Positions 17,265-25,810 of a stretch of DNA of 64,000 nucleotides are shown piece after piece. The notes beneath the pieces were generated by a model that was not told where the DNA came from, did no database searches, and saw nothing but the letters and a program-made list of their open reading frames with translations. The first letter of the stretch is position 1; every line of letters begins with the position of its first letter. The stretch is from Nocardioides sp. Root190. Lineage in GTDB: Bacteria; Actinomycetota; Actinomycetes; Propionibacteriales; Nocardioidaceae. The stretch is taken from assembly GCF_001428565.1 (NCBI RefSeq), contig NZ_LMIA01000001.1:519612-583611 (forward strand), in the 5' to 3' direction. A program made the position numbers and the translations under genes.

Positions 17265-18962
17265 ATGTCGCAGAACGATCAGACCCCCCGAGAGGCCGAC
17301 GTCGTCGTTGTCGGCTCCGGTCACAACGGCCTCGTCGCCGCCGCCTACCTGGCCAAGGCCGGGCTGGACGTGCTGGTGGTCGAGGCGTCGCCCACCGCCG
17401 GTGGCATGACGTCGACCAACCCCTTCCCCGGCGCGCCGGAGTACACGATGAACGAGGCCTCGATCCAGGCCTCGCTGTTCCGTACGACCACGATCGACAA
17501 GGACCTGGAGCTGTCGTCGCGCTACGGCCTGCGCCAGACCGTGATCGACCCGGCACACTTCCAGCTCGCCGCCGACGGCTCGTCACTGGGCCTGTGGCGT
17601 GACCCGCGCAAGACCGCGGCCGAGCTGGAGTACTTCTCCAAGAAGGACGCCCGGGCCCTGCTCGAGCTCTACGAAGTGATCGACGCCGCGGTCGAGCTCG
17701 GTCTGCCGATGATGCAGACCAGCCCCACCAAGCCCGAGATCATGAACGTGCTGAAGTCGGCCAAGGGCCTGGTCAAGAACCGCAAGCAGATGGCCGCCCT
17801 GGGTCGCTGGATGACCTCCTCTCAGGCCGAGGCCATCGAGGAGTCCTTCGAGCACGACATGATCCGTGCTCCCCTGCTGACCTCGCTGCCGTTCATGCCG
17901 TTCGACGCCGACCTCTCCGGCTGGTCGCTGATCTACCTCGGCGTGCTGAGCAAGTACGGCGTCGCGATGTTCCACGGCGGCACCGGGTCGCTGCCCAAGG
18001 CTCTGATCAAGGTCATCCGCGACAACGGCGGCGACGTGATCACCTCCTCGCCGGTCGAGGAGATCCTGGTCGCGAACAACCGCGCCACCGGTGTCCGCAT
18101 CGCCGACGGCACCGAGATCAAGGCCCGCCGCGCGGTCCTCACGGCCTGCAGCCCCAAGACCACCCTCACCCGGCTGCTCCCTCGGGGCGTCCTGGAGCCC
18201 AAGATTCAGAACGCCGCCGACCACATCCCGACCAAGAAGCGCGGCATCTCCGACCTCAAGGTCAACGTCGCCCTCTCGGGCAGGATCGACATGAGCAAGC
18301 ACGAGAAGTGGCGCGGCGACGGCATCGACCTCCGGATCGCCTGCAACTGCTACCACACCTACGAGCAGGCGCTCGCCGCCGCGCGCTCGTGCGTTCGCGG
18401 CCAGGTACCCGAGGCGATCCCCGGTCTGGCACAGGTCACCAACGCGTTCGACCCGTCCATGTCACCCGAGGGCAAGGACCTGTGGTGGTTCTGGTCCGGG
18501 CTGGCTCCCTCGATCCCCGAGGACGGCTGGGACGTGGCCCGCAAGCAGATCACCGACTCGGTCATCCGCGACGCCGACGGCTTCTACAAGGGCGTCGAGG
18601 AGATGCAGGTCGCCGTCCACCCGCTCGTGATGCCCGACATCGAAGAGCGGTTCTGGGCCATCGACGGCTCCGTCTACCACGTCGACCCGACCTTGAGCCG
18701 CTTCGGACCCAACAAGCCCGTCGCCGGCCTCGCTGGCTACAAGACCCCCGTCGACGGCCTGTTCCTCACCGGGTCCGGCACCCACCCCGTCGCCGGCATC
18801 AGCGGGATGCCCGGCCAGAACGCCGCGCGCACGATGCTCAAGCAGTTCGGCCTCGAGGACAAGGGCGGCCGGATCGGCCAGCTCAAGGACAAGCTCGCCC
18901 GCGACCGCAACAAGGCGAACCCGTACACCTCGGGCCAGGACGACCCCTTCCCGGGTCGATGA
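17265..18962 (+). CDS. NAD(P)/FAD-dependent oxidoreductase, phytoene-desaturase fold
   Basis: A 565-residue flavoprotein. The N-terminal Rossmann motif is VVVGSGHNGLVAAAYLAKAG, followed by an E ending the second strand, and the C terminus has GLFLTGSGTHPVAGISGMPGQNAA, as in phytoene-desaturase/carotenoid-isomerase-like enzymes. Several copies of this family occur in actinobacterial lipid clusters with unknown substrates. The ATG at 17265 has GAGGAA 6 nt upstream and follows an AT-rich operator. The oxidised substrate could be an isoprenoid or steroid side chain; I cannot decide. Confidence 0.78.
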   Translation: MSQNDQTPREADVVVVGSGHNGLVAAAYLAKAGLDVLVVEASPTAGGMTSTNPFPGAPEYTMNEASIQASLFRTTTIDKDLELSSRYGLRQTVIDPAHFQLAADGSSLGLWRDPRKTAAELEYFSKKDARALLELYEVIDAAVELGLPMMQTSPTKPEIMNVLKSAKGLVKNRKQMAALGRWMTSSQAEAIEESFEHDMIRAPLLTSLPFMPFDADLSGWSLIYLGVLSKYGVAMFHGGTGSLPKALIKVIRDNGGDVITSSPVEEILVANNRATGVRIADGTEIKARRAVLTACSPKTTLTRLLPRGVLEPKIQNAADHIPTKKRGISDLKVNVALSGRIDMSKHEKWRGDGIDLRIACNCYHTYEQALAAARSCVRGQVPEAIPGLAQVTNAFDPSMSPEGKDLWWFWSGLAPSIPEDGWDVARKQITDSVIRDADGFYKGVEEMQVAVHPLVMPDIEERFWAIDGSVYHVDPTLSRFGPNKPVAGLAGYKTPVDGLFLTGSGTHPVAGISGMPGQNAARTMLKQFGLEDKGGRIGQLKDKLARDRNKANPYTSGQDDPFPGR

Positions 18963-19013
18963 GCTCCTGACCCCGAGGCCTGTTGAGAGGCCCTGACCTG
19001 CCTGTCGACAACC

Positions 19014-19055
19014 ACACGACCCGGTTCGCTGCTGCCCCAGCGGACCGGGTCGTGT
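19014..19055 (+). terminator. Terminator after the FAD oxidoreductase
   Basis: ACACGACCCGGTTCGCT (19014-19030) pairs with AGCGGACCGGGTCGTGT (19039-19055) through 17 bp with one G-U pair. It lies between the FAD oxidoreductase and the next gene on the same strand. Confidence 0.8.
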
Positions 19056-19144
19056 CCATTCACGACAGGATCGACGGTGCCCGCGCCGCGGCCCGGCGGC
19101 TCACACCGGCAGACTCTCATCCCGAACGACGAAAGAGGCCCCCA

Positions 19145-20341
19145 ATGGGCGAACAGCTCGATTTCCTGACCTCGGTGTTGCGTGTGAGCGGGGTGCGGAC
19201 CCGCGAGCGGCTCCGCGGCCTCGCCCCGGTCACTGATCCCGCGGTGGTGCCGAGCAGCGTGGACCAACTCACCCCCGAGTGGATCACCGGGACGGTCGGC
19301 GCCGCCGTGTCCGGAGCGATCGCGCGCTCCGTCGACCTTCGCGAGGGCTCCGACGGCACGAGCTCCCGTCGTGGGATCACCGTCGAGTGGAACGAGGCAG
19401 GTGTCGCCGGCGGGCTGCCCGCCCACCTCTACACGAAGTCGACCCCGACCCTTCTCAACCGTCTCCTCGTCGGCGTCACCGGCGCAGCGGGCGCGGAAGC
19501 ACTCTTCTACTCCTCGATCCGGCCGCACCTGCCCGGGATCGGCGCACCTCACGGACATCACGGAGCCTGGGACCCGCGAACCTGCCGCTCGATGGTCGTC
19601 ACCGAGGACATCGCCACTGCGCGCGGCGCCGTGTTTCGTGATGCGTCGACGATGTACGTCGACCGCGCCGCAGCCGAGTCGATGGTGGCCGAGATGGCGA
19701 GCTACCACGGGGCCATGTGGGAGGACCCGCGCCTCGCACGCGACTGGGCACTCCAGGACGCCCACGAGTGGCAGCGGATGTTCAACAACCTCATCAAGTT
19801 CGACAGGGGCGCCCTGATCGGGATGCGTCTTGCCGAGGAGGAGATCCCCGAGGAGCTGCACCGCCGCAAGAGCGAGATCCGTGGCGGATTGATGCGCTCG
19901 CTGGAGCACGCCGTACGAGGCCCCGAGACCCTGCTCCACCAGGACGTCCACCCTGCCAACTGGTTCCAGGTCCCGGACGGGACCCTGCACCTCTACGACT
20001 GGCAGAGCATCGGCCGGGGCAGCTGGGCCCTCGATGTCGCCTATGCGCTGAGCGCGGCCCTGACCATCGAGGACAGGAGGGCCTGGGAGCGGGACCTGAT
20101 CGAGCTCTACTGCGACCTGCTGGCCAAGGCCGGCGGCAAGCCGCCGAGCGCTGAGGACGCCTTCCACGCCTACCGCCAGCAGATGCTGCACGGGTTCGTC
20201 TTCTGGACCTACACGTTCATGGTCGGCAAGCTCGCGCCGCTGCAGCCGGAGGCCCACGTCCGAGCCCTGATCAGCAGGATCGGGCAGGCGATGGTCGATC
20301 TGGAGACCCTCGACTCCCTCGACCGGGCGAGCGCCTCCTGA
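19145..20341 (+). CDS. Aminoglycoside phosphotransferase-like (APH) family protein
   Basis: A 398-residue kinase-like protein. The catalytic and metal motifs are HQDVHPANW (HxDxxxxN) near residue 265 and LYDWQSIGRG (DxD/DW-type) near 283. A Lys in HLYTKS is a likely ATP ligand. Such APH-fold enzymes in lipid clusters often phosphorylate small alcohols or sugars rather than antibiotics. The chosen ATG at 19145 follows GAAAGAGG; a 54-residue upstream extension is not conserved-looking and crosses the terminator. Confidence 0.72.
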   Translation: MGEQLDFLTSVLRVSGVRTRERLRGLAPVTDPAVVPSSVDQLTPEWITGTVGAAVSGAIARSVDLREGSDGTSSRRGITVEWNEAGVAGGLPAHLYTKSTPTLLNRLLVGVTGAAGAEALFYSSIRPHLPGIGAPHGHHGAWDPRTCRSMVVTEDIATARGAVFRDASTMYVDRAAAESMVAEMASYHGAMWEDPRLARDWALQDAHEWQRMFNNLIKFDRGALIGMRLAEEEIPEELHRRKSEIRGGLMRSLEHAVRGPETLLHQDVHPANWFQVPDGTLHLYDWQSIGRGSWALDVAYALSAALTIEDRRAWERDLIELYCDLLAKAGGKPPSAEDAFHAYRQQMLHGFVFWTYTFMVGKLAPLQPEAHVRALISRIGQAMVDLETLDSLDRASAS

Positions 20342-20357
20342 GCGGTTCGATCCACTT

Positions 20358-20380
20358 GATTTTTATCTGGCATTAAAATC
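20358..20380. promoter_or_regulatory. AT-rich operator, site before the 20450 membrane protein
   Basis: A 23-bp near-palindrome with GATTTT (20358-20363) and AAAATC (20375-20380) as outer arms; the core TTTTATCTGGCATTAAA is the shared motif with one extra base. Confidence 0.65.
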
Positions 20381-20390
20381 AAACACTATG

Positions 20391-20416
20391 TACGATCAGA
20401 GTACATTCTGTTCGTA
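20391..20416. promoter_or_regulatory. Second inverted repeat before the 20450 membrane protein
   Basis: TACGATCAG (20391-20399) and CTGTTCGTA (20408-20416) pair in 8 of 9 positions around 8 nt. It lies between the AT-rich operator and the start codon, so two regulators may bind here. Confidence 0.5.
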
Positions 20417-20449
20417 TCGCCCGATGGCGACCTTTCCTGAAGGACGCAC

Positions 20450-21487
20450 ATGTTGCTCTTCGGCACCGACACCATCACCGATCCGGCCCCTGTGCCCCCC
20501 GGGTTCGAGCCCGGGTACACGCCCATCGATGGCTACGGCAACCTGCTCCCCCATCCCTCGCCGATCATCGCGAGCGACTTCGACGCCTGGTTCTTCCTGT
20601 TCTGGGCCGGGCTGCTCGTCGTCGGCCTGGCCGTTCCGTGGGCCACGATCCGGTTGTTCAAGCACAAGGACCCGCTGCCCTGGCTGATGCTGCTCGCCGG
20701 CTTCGGCACCTCCCTCGGCGAGCCGATGCTCGACCTGGTCGGCCACCTGCGCTGGTCCGAGAACATCCACGGGCCCGCCTTCACCAACTTCGGGATCCCC
20801 GTCCCACTGCTGATTCCGCCCTGCTACGCGCTGTTCATGGGCCTGGAGGCCTATTGGATCTGGTCGGTCATCCAGAAGGGCATCAACAAGCGGGCGTTCT
20901 TCCTGATGTTCGCCGCGGTCGGCATCAGTGACGCGATCATGGAGCACCCGGGCGTGATCATGGGTGTCTACGAGTACTACGGCCAGCAGCCGTTCGAGTT
21001 CTACAAGTTCCCGTTCTACTGGTCCTTCATCAACGGTGCCGCCATCTGCTCGATCGCCGTCGTCTTGCACTACGTGTGGCCGCGGGTCCAGGGCAAGGGC
21101 CTCAAGATGCTCTGGGTCGTCCCGATCGGCATCGTCGCCACGACGGCCGCCGAGTTCGGCACCGGCTTCCCGGTGTTCCTGGCGATCAACGCCGACATCC
21201 CGACCTGGCTGCAGTGGGTCATCGGTTCCGGCTCGCTCGCACTCTCGGTCTTCTGGATCAGCAAGCTCGGTGATCTCGTGTGCACCGAGTCGTCGCTGAA
21301 CTGGACCTTCTGGGGACTCTTCAAGTCGCGCTTCATGACCCCCGCCGCCCGCCACCGCTACATCGAGAGCATCGGCTGGAATGCAGACATCGAGCCGCCG
21401 TCATCGGAGTGGCCGCCGGTCCGGTGGGTCGAGCGACCTGCCGCAGCTCCTGACTCACCACCAGCTCCCGAGAAGGTCGGTGTCTGA
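20450..21487 (+). CDS. Uncharacterised multi-span membrane protein (family M, member 2)
   Basis: A 345-residue protein with about seven spans, closely related to the one at 12614: LGEPMLDLVGHLRW, TNFGIPVP, DAIMEHPGVIMGVYEYYG, then QPFEFYKFPFYWSFIN. The ATG at 20450 has AAGGA 6 nt upstream. Two inverted repeats precede it, one of the mce-linked AT-rich type. It ends overlapping the proposed CTG start of the tandem TetR, followed by family member 3, so these three form an operon. Function unknown; the conserved acids and Tyr suggest an active pocket. Confidence 0.72.
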   Translation: MLLFGTDTITDPAPVPPGFEPGYTPIDGYGNLLPHPSPIIASDFDAWFFLFWAGLLVVGLAVPWATIRLFKHKDPLPWLMLLAGFGTSLGEPMLDLVGHLRWSENIHGPAFTNFGIPVPLLIPPCYALFMGLEAYWIWSVIQKGINKRAFFLMFAAVGISDAIMEHPGVIMGVYEYYGQQPFEFYKFPFYWSFINGAAICSIAVVLHYVWPRVQGKGLKMLWVVPIGIVATTAAEFGTGFPVFLAINADIPTWLQWVIGSGSLALSVFWISKLGDLVCTESSLNWTFWGLFKSRFMTPAARHRYIESIGWNADIEPPSSEWPPVRWVERPAAAPDSPPAPEKVGV

Positions 21488-22797
21488 CCCTGTCCGCACC
21501 GCTCGCCCTGCTCCCCGGTCCGCCGCTCCCACGGCAGGCCGGGGACAGTGGCGCGCCCACCGGGGACTCCCCCGAGAGCCGCGGCACCGCGGAGCGGATC
21601 CTGGATGCCGCCGCCCACCTCCTCGCCGAGCGTGGGTACGCCGGACTGCGGATCCAGGACGTCGCGAAGGCCGCCGACGTACGACCCGCCGCGATCTACT
21701 ACTACTTCGAGTCCCGCGACGCCGTCGTGGAGGAGGTGCTGTGGTCTGGCATGTCTCGGCTACGTCGCCATGTCGAGGACGCCGTCGCAGCGAGTGAGCA
21801 CCAGAGCGCGACCGAGCGACTGCTGACCGCCGTCGAGGAACACCTCCGGCACGAGCTGGCGATCTCCGACTACACCCAGGCCTCGATCCGCAACGCCGGA
21901 CAGGTCCCGCCGCAGATCCGCGAACGGCAGCGCCAGCAGTTCCGTGCCTACCGCGCGCTGTGGTTGCGACTCCTCGAGCAGGCCGCCACCGAGAACGGAC
22001 TCGCCGAGGACAGCGACCGGCGCCTGCACCTGATGCTCACGATCGGTGCCCTGAACTGGGCCGTCGAGTGGTGGGACCCCGCCCGGGTCCCCCTCGAGGA
22101 CCTGATCGCCCACGCACGGATCCTGGTCCGCTTCGGCCTGCTCAGCGATGCCGAGGTCCCGGTGCCGGCGCCCCCGGCCGACCTGCCTCCCGTGTTGCGG
22201 CCGGTCGAGACGCGCGACCGGATCCTCGCCGCGACCGCCGCGACCCTGCGGGCACGCGGCTACGCCAAGACCCACCTGGCCGAGATCGGCGAGCGCGCCG
22301 CCGTACAGGCGCCGGCGATCTACCACTACTTCCCCTCGCGTGCCGCGCTGATCACGGCGGTCCTGACCCAGGGACAGCGAACCGTGGGCGCCCACCTGCT
22401 CGCCGCGCTCGACGCACTGCCCGCCGACACGAGCGCCCGCGACAGGGCTGCTGCCCTGACCACGGCTCACCTCAGGGTCGCGCTCGAGCTCAGCGACTTC
22501 GCAACCGCCGTGACCCGCAACGCCGGCCAGGTCCCACCGCGCATCCGGGCGGCCCTCGTCACCGAGACCAGCCGTTTGTACGACGTGTGGCAGTCGGTCC
22601 TCGACGAGGCTGCTGCCGACGGCGAGCTGCGTGAGGGACTCGATCCTGCGATCACCCGGATGCTGCTGCTGGGCGCCCTGAACTGGGTTCCCGAGTGGTG
22701 GCACGACGACCTCGTCGTCGACCAGGTCGCCGGAGCCGCGCTCCGACTGGTCGACGGCCTCTTCCACCCACCCACCACCACGAGGAGGACGGTCTGA
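21484..22797 (+). CDS. Tandem-domain TetR regulator, Mce3R-like, CTG start proposed
   Basis: A 437-residue protein with two complete TetR units. HTH 1 spans residues 35-85 (ERILDAAAHLLAERGYAGLR...AAIYYYFESRD) and HTH 2 about 240-290 (DRILAATAATLRARGYAKTH...AIYHYFPSRA). Each is followed by a ligand domain with IRNAGQVPPQIR or TRNAGQVPPRIR and ALNWxxEWW. Mycobacterial Mce3R, repressor of mce3 and lipid genes, has this rare layout. No ATG, GTG or TTG exists in frame before 21727, which would delete HTH 1. CTG 21484 lies 7 nt after GAAGG and overlaps the previous stop (CTGA). A frameshift from the previous gene is the alternative. Confidence 0.78.
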   Translation: MTLSAPLALLPGPPLPRQAGDSGAPTGDSPESRGTAERILDAAAHLLAERGYAGLRIQDVAKAADVRPAAIYYYFESRDAVVEEVLWSGMSRLRRHVEDAVAASEHQSATERLLTAVEEHLRHELAISDYTQASIRNAGQVPPQIRERQRQQFRAYRALWLRLLEQAATENGLAEDSDRRLHLMLTIGALNWAVEWWDPARVPLEDLIAHARILVRFGLLSDAEVPVPAPPADLPPVLRPVETRDRILAATAATLRARGYAKTHLAEIGERAAVQAPAIYHYFPSRAALITAVLTQGQRTVGAHLLAALDALPADTSARDRAAALTTAHLRVALELSDFATAVTRNAGQVPPRIRAALVTETSRLYDVWQSVLDEAAADGELREGLDPAITRMLLLGALNWVPEWWHDDLVVDQVAGAALRLVDGLFHPPTTTRRTV

Positions 22798-23624
22798 TGG
22801 CACCCGTCGACACCTTCGGCATCGACCAACCCGTCAACGAGATCGGGCAGCTGATCTCGATCGTGCTGACCTTCGGCCTGGCCGCTGCGGCCATCGCGTA
22901 CTGCTTCGTGCTGTGGCGCCGCGAGGGCACGGTCTGGCAGTTCTTCCTGCTCGTCAGCGGCGGGCTCACCGCGCTGATGGAGCCGCTCTACGACCACTTG
23001 TACGGCCTGTGGTTCTACGAGGAGGGCCAGGCCCACCTCTACACGACCTTCGGCAGCGCCCAGCCGGTCTGGGTGCCGGCGGCGTACCTCGCGTTCTACG
23101 GCGGCGCCGCGGTCTTCGTCGCCCGCTCGATGATGAAGCGACCCACCATGCGCAACGTCTGGTCGATGTACGGCACGATCGTCGTCATGGCGCTGGCCGC
23201 CGAGCTGAGCTACGTGACGTTCCTCGAGGTCTACAGCTACCAGGACCACCAGCCGTTCGTGCTCGGCGGCTACCCGGTCTTCCTCGCCTTCACCAACGCC
23301 ATGTCGGCCCTCGTCGGAGGCCTCGTCGCCTTCGGCCTGGTGCCGGTCCTGCGTACGCCGCTCGAGCAGGCCAGCCTCATCACGGTCGTGCCGAGCGCAT
23401 TCGGGATGGGACTGTTCGGCACCGGGATCCTCTACCTCTCGGTCCGTCACGGCTTCGAGGACCCGCCGATGTGGCTGGTCCACCTGGCCGCTCTCACCGT
23501 GGTCGGCGGCATCGCCCTGACCGTGCGCACCATCGGTCAGGTCACCGTCACCGCCCACCATGCCCGAACCGCGGGCACGCTCGGACGTCACGAGCCGGAT
23601 ACCGCCGCCGCCGCGACGAACTGA
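22797..23624 (+). CDS. Uncharacterised multi-span membrane protein (family M, member 3, divergent)
   Basis: A 275-residue protein with about six or seven spans. It keeps a worn version of the family motifs: MEPLYDHLYGLWF, TTFGSAQP, and AELSYVTFLEVYSYQDHQPF. The ATG overlaps the stop of the tandem TetR gene (TGATG), so it is translated with its likely regulator. It is about 60 residues shorter than the other two. Confidence 0.65.
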   Translation: MAPVDTFGIDQPVNEIGQLISIVLTFGLAAAAIAYCFVLWRREGTVWQFFLLVSGGLTALMEPLYDHLYGLWFYEEGQAHLYTTFGSAQPVWVPAAYLAFYGGAAVFVARSMMKRPTMRNVWSMYGTIVVMALAAELSYVTFLEVYSYQDHQPFVLGGYPVFLAFTNAMSALVGGLVAFGLVPVLRTPLEQASLITVVPSAFGMGLFGTGILYLSVRHGFEDPPMWLVHLAALTVVGGIALTVRTIGQVTVTAHHARTAGTLGRHEPDTAAAATN

Positions 23625-23627
23625 CTC

Positions 23628-23633
23628 CTAGAC
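23628..23633 (+). promoter_or_regulatory. -10 box for the TetR gene at 23642
   Basis: A TAGACT-type hexamer lies about 8 nt before the GTG at 23642. There is no ribosome-binding site, which fits a leaderless mRNA with its own promoter despite the 17-nt gap to the previous gene. Confidence 0.4.
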
Positions 23634-23641
23634 TCACCCCT

Positions 23642-24268
23642 GTGGTGAGCAGGGGAGGCAGTCGGGCAGACCGTACGGCGACGGCGAAGTCCGAGGCGAC
23701 CCGCGCGAGGGTGCTCGACGCAGCGGCCCGGGTCCTCGCGCGCGAGGGCTACTCCGGGACCCGGCTGACCGACGTCGCCAAGGAGGCCGAGGTCCAGGCA
23801 CCCGCGATCTACTACTACTTCGCGAGCCGCGAGGAGCTGATCGAGGAGGTCGCCGCCACCGGCGCGCAGTCACTGCTCGACGAGACGACGGCAGCCACGG
23901 ACGCGCTCCCCGCCGATGCCGGCCCACTCGACCGCATCGACGCCGTCGCGGAGGCCCACATCAGGTTCACGATGACCTCCCCGGACATCGCCCGCGTGGT
24001 GCTCCGCAACCAGGAGCAGTTCCCCGCCGACCCGCCGTTGCGCCACGTCGCGATCCTGCAGCGCTACCACCGCACCTGGTCCGGGCTGCTGCGCGATGCC
24101 CAGCAGCAGGGGCTGATCGATGCGTCGGTCGACCTCGCCGTCGCCCGCCATCTCGCGCTGGGCGCCCTGAACAGCGCACTGGACTGGTGGTCGCCGGGGC
24201 GGACCTCGATCACCAAGGTCGTGGAGCAGACCCGGTTCCTGTTGCGGCGGGGGTTGGGCGGGCGCTGA
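23642..24268 (+). CDS. TetR-family transcriptional regulator
   Basis: A 208-residue TetR protein. The HTH (ARVLDAAARVLAREGYSG...EVQAPAIYYYFASREELIEEV) is nearly the same as those of the tandem TetR and of the TetR at 61020. The C-terminal domain has VVLRNQEQFPAD and LGALNSALDWWSPGR, in place of the IRNAGQ and NWxxEWW of its relatives, so its ligand may differ. GTG start at 23642 (or 23645), apparently leaderless. Confidence 0.85.
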   Translation: MVSRGGSRADRTATAKSEATRARVLDAAARVLAREGYSGTRLTDVAKEAEVQAPAIYYYFASREELIEEVAATGAQSLLDETTAATDALPADAGPLDRIDAVAEAHIRFTMTSPDIARVVLRNQEQFPADPPLRHVAILQRYHRTWSGLLRDAQQQGLIDASVDLAVARHLALGALNSALDWWSPGRTSITKVVEQTRFLLRRGLGGR

Positions 24269-24314
24269 GGCGCGCTGTCACACGCTGGTGCCGTCGTGCT
24301 GGGCTGGGCTGGGC

Positions 24315-24424
24315 TGTAACACGCTGTCCACCCGACTACCCGGCGGTCGACGTACCTCCCACGCCGCTGCAGCACGGGTCTGACGACGGCAAGGGCGTGG
24401 GAGTCGGGCGGACAGCGTGTTGCA
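24315..24424. repeat. 110-bp palindromic element, family A copy 1
   Basis: Exactly 110 bp, with ends TGTAACACGCTGTCC and GGACAGCGTGTTGCA (one mismatch). The interior (ACCCGACTACCCGG...) matches copy 2 closely. It is non-coding. Confidence 0.88.
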
Positions 24425-24549
24425 TCACCGCTCCGCCGAGTTCCGAAGTCGGCCACCTGAGATCCACAGTCCTGGTGCTCCGGCGGGCCATCCACAGGGA
24501 TCCGTGACAGCGCAGCGAGACGGCCGTCCGGGCACGCAACCTGTGCGGC

Positions 24550-25602
24550 ATGAACGCACACGTGATGGCGCGGATGAGCGCCCAGTGGGGACTGATCACC
24601 CGCACCCAGGCTCGCGAGGCCGGTCTGAGCGACCACACGATCGACCGGTGGGTCCGAACCGGCTTCTGGGTGGCGGTACGACGAGGCGTGTACGCCGAGA
24701 GCTCGTACGTCGCGCTCCTCACCACCCACCATCAGCGACGGCTCCTGGCCGACCGCGCGGCAAGCCTGCGGGTCGCCGCACCCCATACGATGAGCCATCA
24801 TTCGGCGGCCCACGTGCTCCGACTCGGCGTGCTGCACGAGCGTGATCCGACGACCCACATCACCCGGCCGGGCATCGTCGGGTCCCATCTTCGCCATGGC
24901 GTCAAGCACCACCTCGCACCGCATCGGCCTGACCAGGTGCTCATCGTGGGCGGAGTTCCGGTGCTAGACGGTCCGCGGACCGCACTCGACATCGGGCGCG
25001 AGTGCGGCTACCTCCAAGGCCTGGTGGCGGCCGACTCCGCCCTGCGGATGGGCGCGACGCGCGCGGACTTCGAGTCCGCCCTGTTCGAGATGTGGTGCTG
25101 GCCGTACTCCACTGTCCTGCGCGACATCATCGCCTCCATGTCGGCACACGCGGACTCGGTGGCGGAGACGCTCGGTCGCGACCTCGTCGAAGATCTGGGC
25201 TACGGGCGGCCCCAGCTGCAGTTCGGACTGACGGCAGACGGACAGACGGCCTGGTGCGACCTGCGGCTGGGGCGACACTTCTTCGAGATCGACGGCTTCA
25301 TCAAGCTGCTGCCGTTCGAGCGCGGAGGCGTGGCCACAGCACCACCCGACGAAGTACTGAAGTCCGCGAAACTGCGGCAGGACTTCGTGACGAGCTTCAA
25401 GACGGGTGTCTCCCACCTGACGTGGGAGGACTTCTTCGGACGTCAGCGCCACCTCGCACTGGATCGGTGCCGACGGGAGTACCTCGACACCTGCTCCAGG
25501 TTCGGCACCGACATCAGTGACCTCGCGCAGTTCCGTCCGCGTCGGGCACGGCCGCGGCCCGCCGTACGACAGGAGCCTCTCCTGCCGCGGTGGATGCCGT
25601 GA
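24550..25602 (+). CDS. AbiEi-like HTH protein with PD-(D/E)xK-type nuclease domain
   Basis: A 350-residue protein. The N-terminal winged helix (GLITRTQAREAGLSDHTIDR, then VRRGVY) is that of AbiEi-type antitoxins. A middle domain has HHSAAHVLRLGVL, and the C-terminal part has GQTAWCDLRLGRHFFEIDGFIK, where D...ExDG fits a Vsr/DUF559-like endonuclease fold. No AbiEii toxin partner is next to it. It is enclosed by two direct 110-bp repeats and a 14-bp inverted repeat, so it may be cargo or even the mobilising enzyme. Function is unproven. Confidence 0.65.
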   Translation: MNAHVMARMSAQWGLITRTQAREAGLSDHTIDRWVRTGFWVAVRRGVYAESSYVALLTTHHQRRLLADRAASLRVAAPHTMSHHSAAHVLRLGVLHERDPTTHITRPGIVGSHLRHGVKHHLAPHRPDQVLIVGGVPVLDGPRTALDIGRECGYLQGLVAADSALRMGATRADFESALFEMWCWPYSTVLRDIIASMSAHADSVAETLGRDLVEDLGYGRPQLQFGLTADGQTAWCDLRLGRHFFEIDGFIKLLPFERGGVATAPPDEVLKSAKLRQDFVTSFKTGVSHLTWEDFFGRQRHLALDRCRREYLDTCSRFGTDISDLAQFRPRRARPRPAVRQEPLLPRWMP

Positions 25603-25634
25603 GGATGGGCTGGGGCGTCGGCTCCGAGAAGCGC

Positions 25635-25744
25635 TGCAACACGCTGTCCACCCGACTACCCGACCGTTGCCGTACCTTCCACGCCGTTGCAGCACCGGTC
25701 TGACGACGCCAACGGCGTAGGAGTCAGCCGGACAGCGTGTTGCA
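25635..25744. repeat. 110-bp palindromic element, family A copy 2
   Basis: Exactly 110 bp, same orientation as copy 1. Here the terminal inverted repeat extends to 19 bp (GCGCTGCAACACGCTGTCC and its complement, 25631-25748). It lies between the nuclease-like gene and the convergent end of mce operon 1. Confidence 0.9.
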
Positions 25745-25810
25745 GCGCACCACCGCCCACCACGACGGGAACAGCGTGTGACAGCCCAGCCGGGACCCGA
25801 CCGCCAGGCC

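Larger units (their letters stand above)
24274..25785. mobile_element. Putative composite cassette around a nuclease-like gene
   Basis: The 14-bp inverted repeat GCTGTCACACGCTG (24274-24287) and CAGCGTGTGACAGC (25772-25785) encloses two direct copies of the 110-bp element and one gene. The outer ends resemble the ends of the 110-bp element (TGCAACACGCTG). No transposase of a known family is present. This may be a larger mobile unit with the gene as cargo, or the product of nested insertions. Confidence 0.5.

Noticed and set aside
20400..20414. A fourth CGAACA-N3-TGTTCG operator before the 20450 gene (AGTACATTCTGTTCG)
   Set aside because: The left arm matches at only four of six bases; the better inverted repeat there is the 20391-20416 one.
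22695..22796. An upstream GTG start for the membrane protein at 22797
   Set aside because: The extra 34 residues are Arg-rich and overlap the tandem TetR gene; ATG 22797 overlaps its stop as usual for coupled genes.
24550..25602. A complete AbiE toxin-antitoxin system
   Set aside because: No AbiEii nucleotidyltransferase gene lies on either side, and the C-terminal half looks like a nuclease domain.
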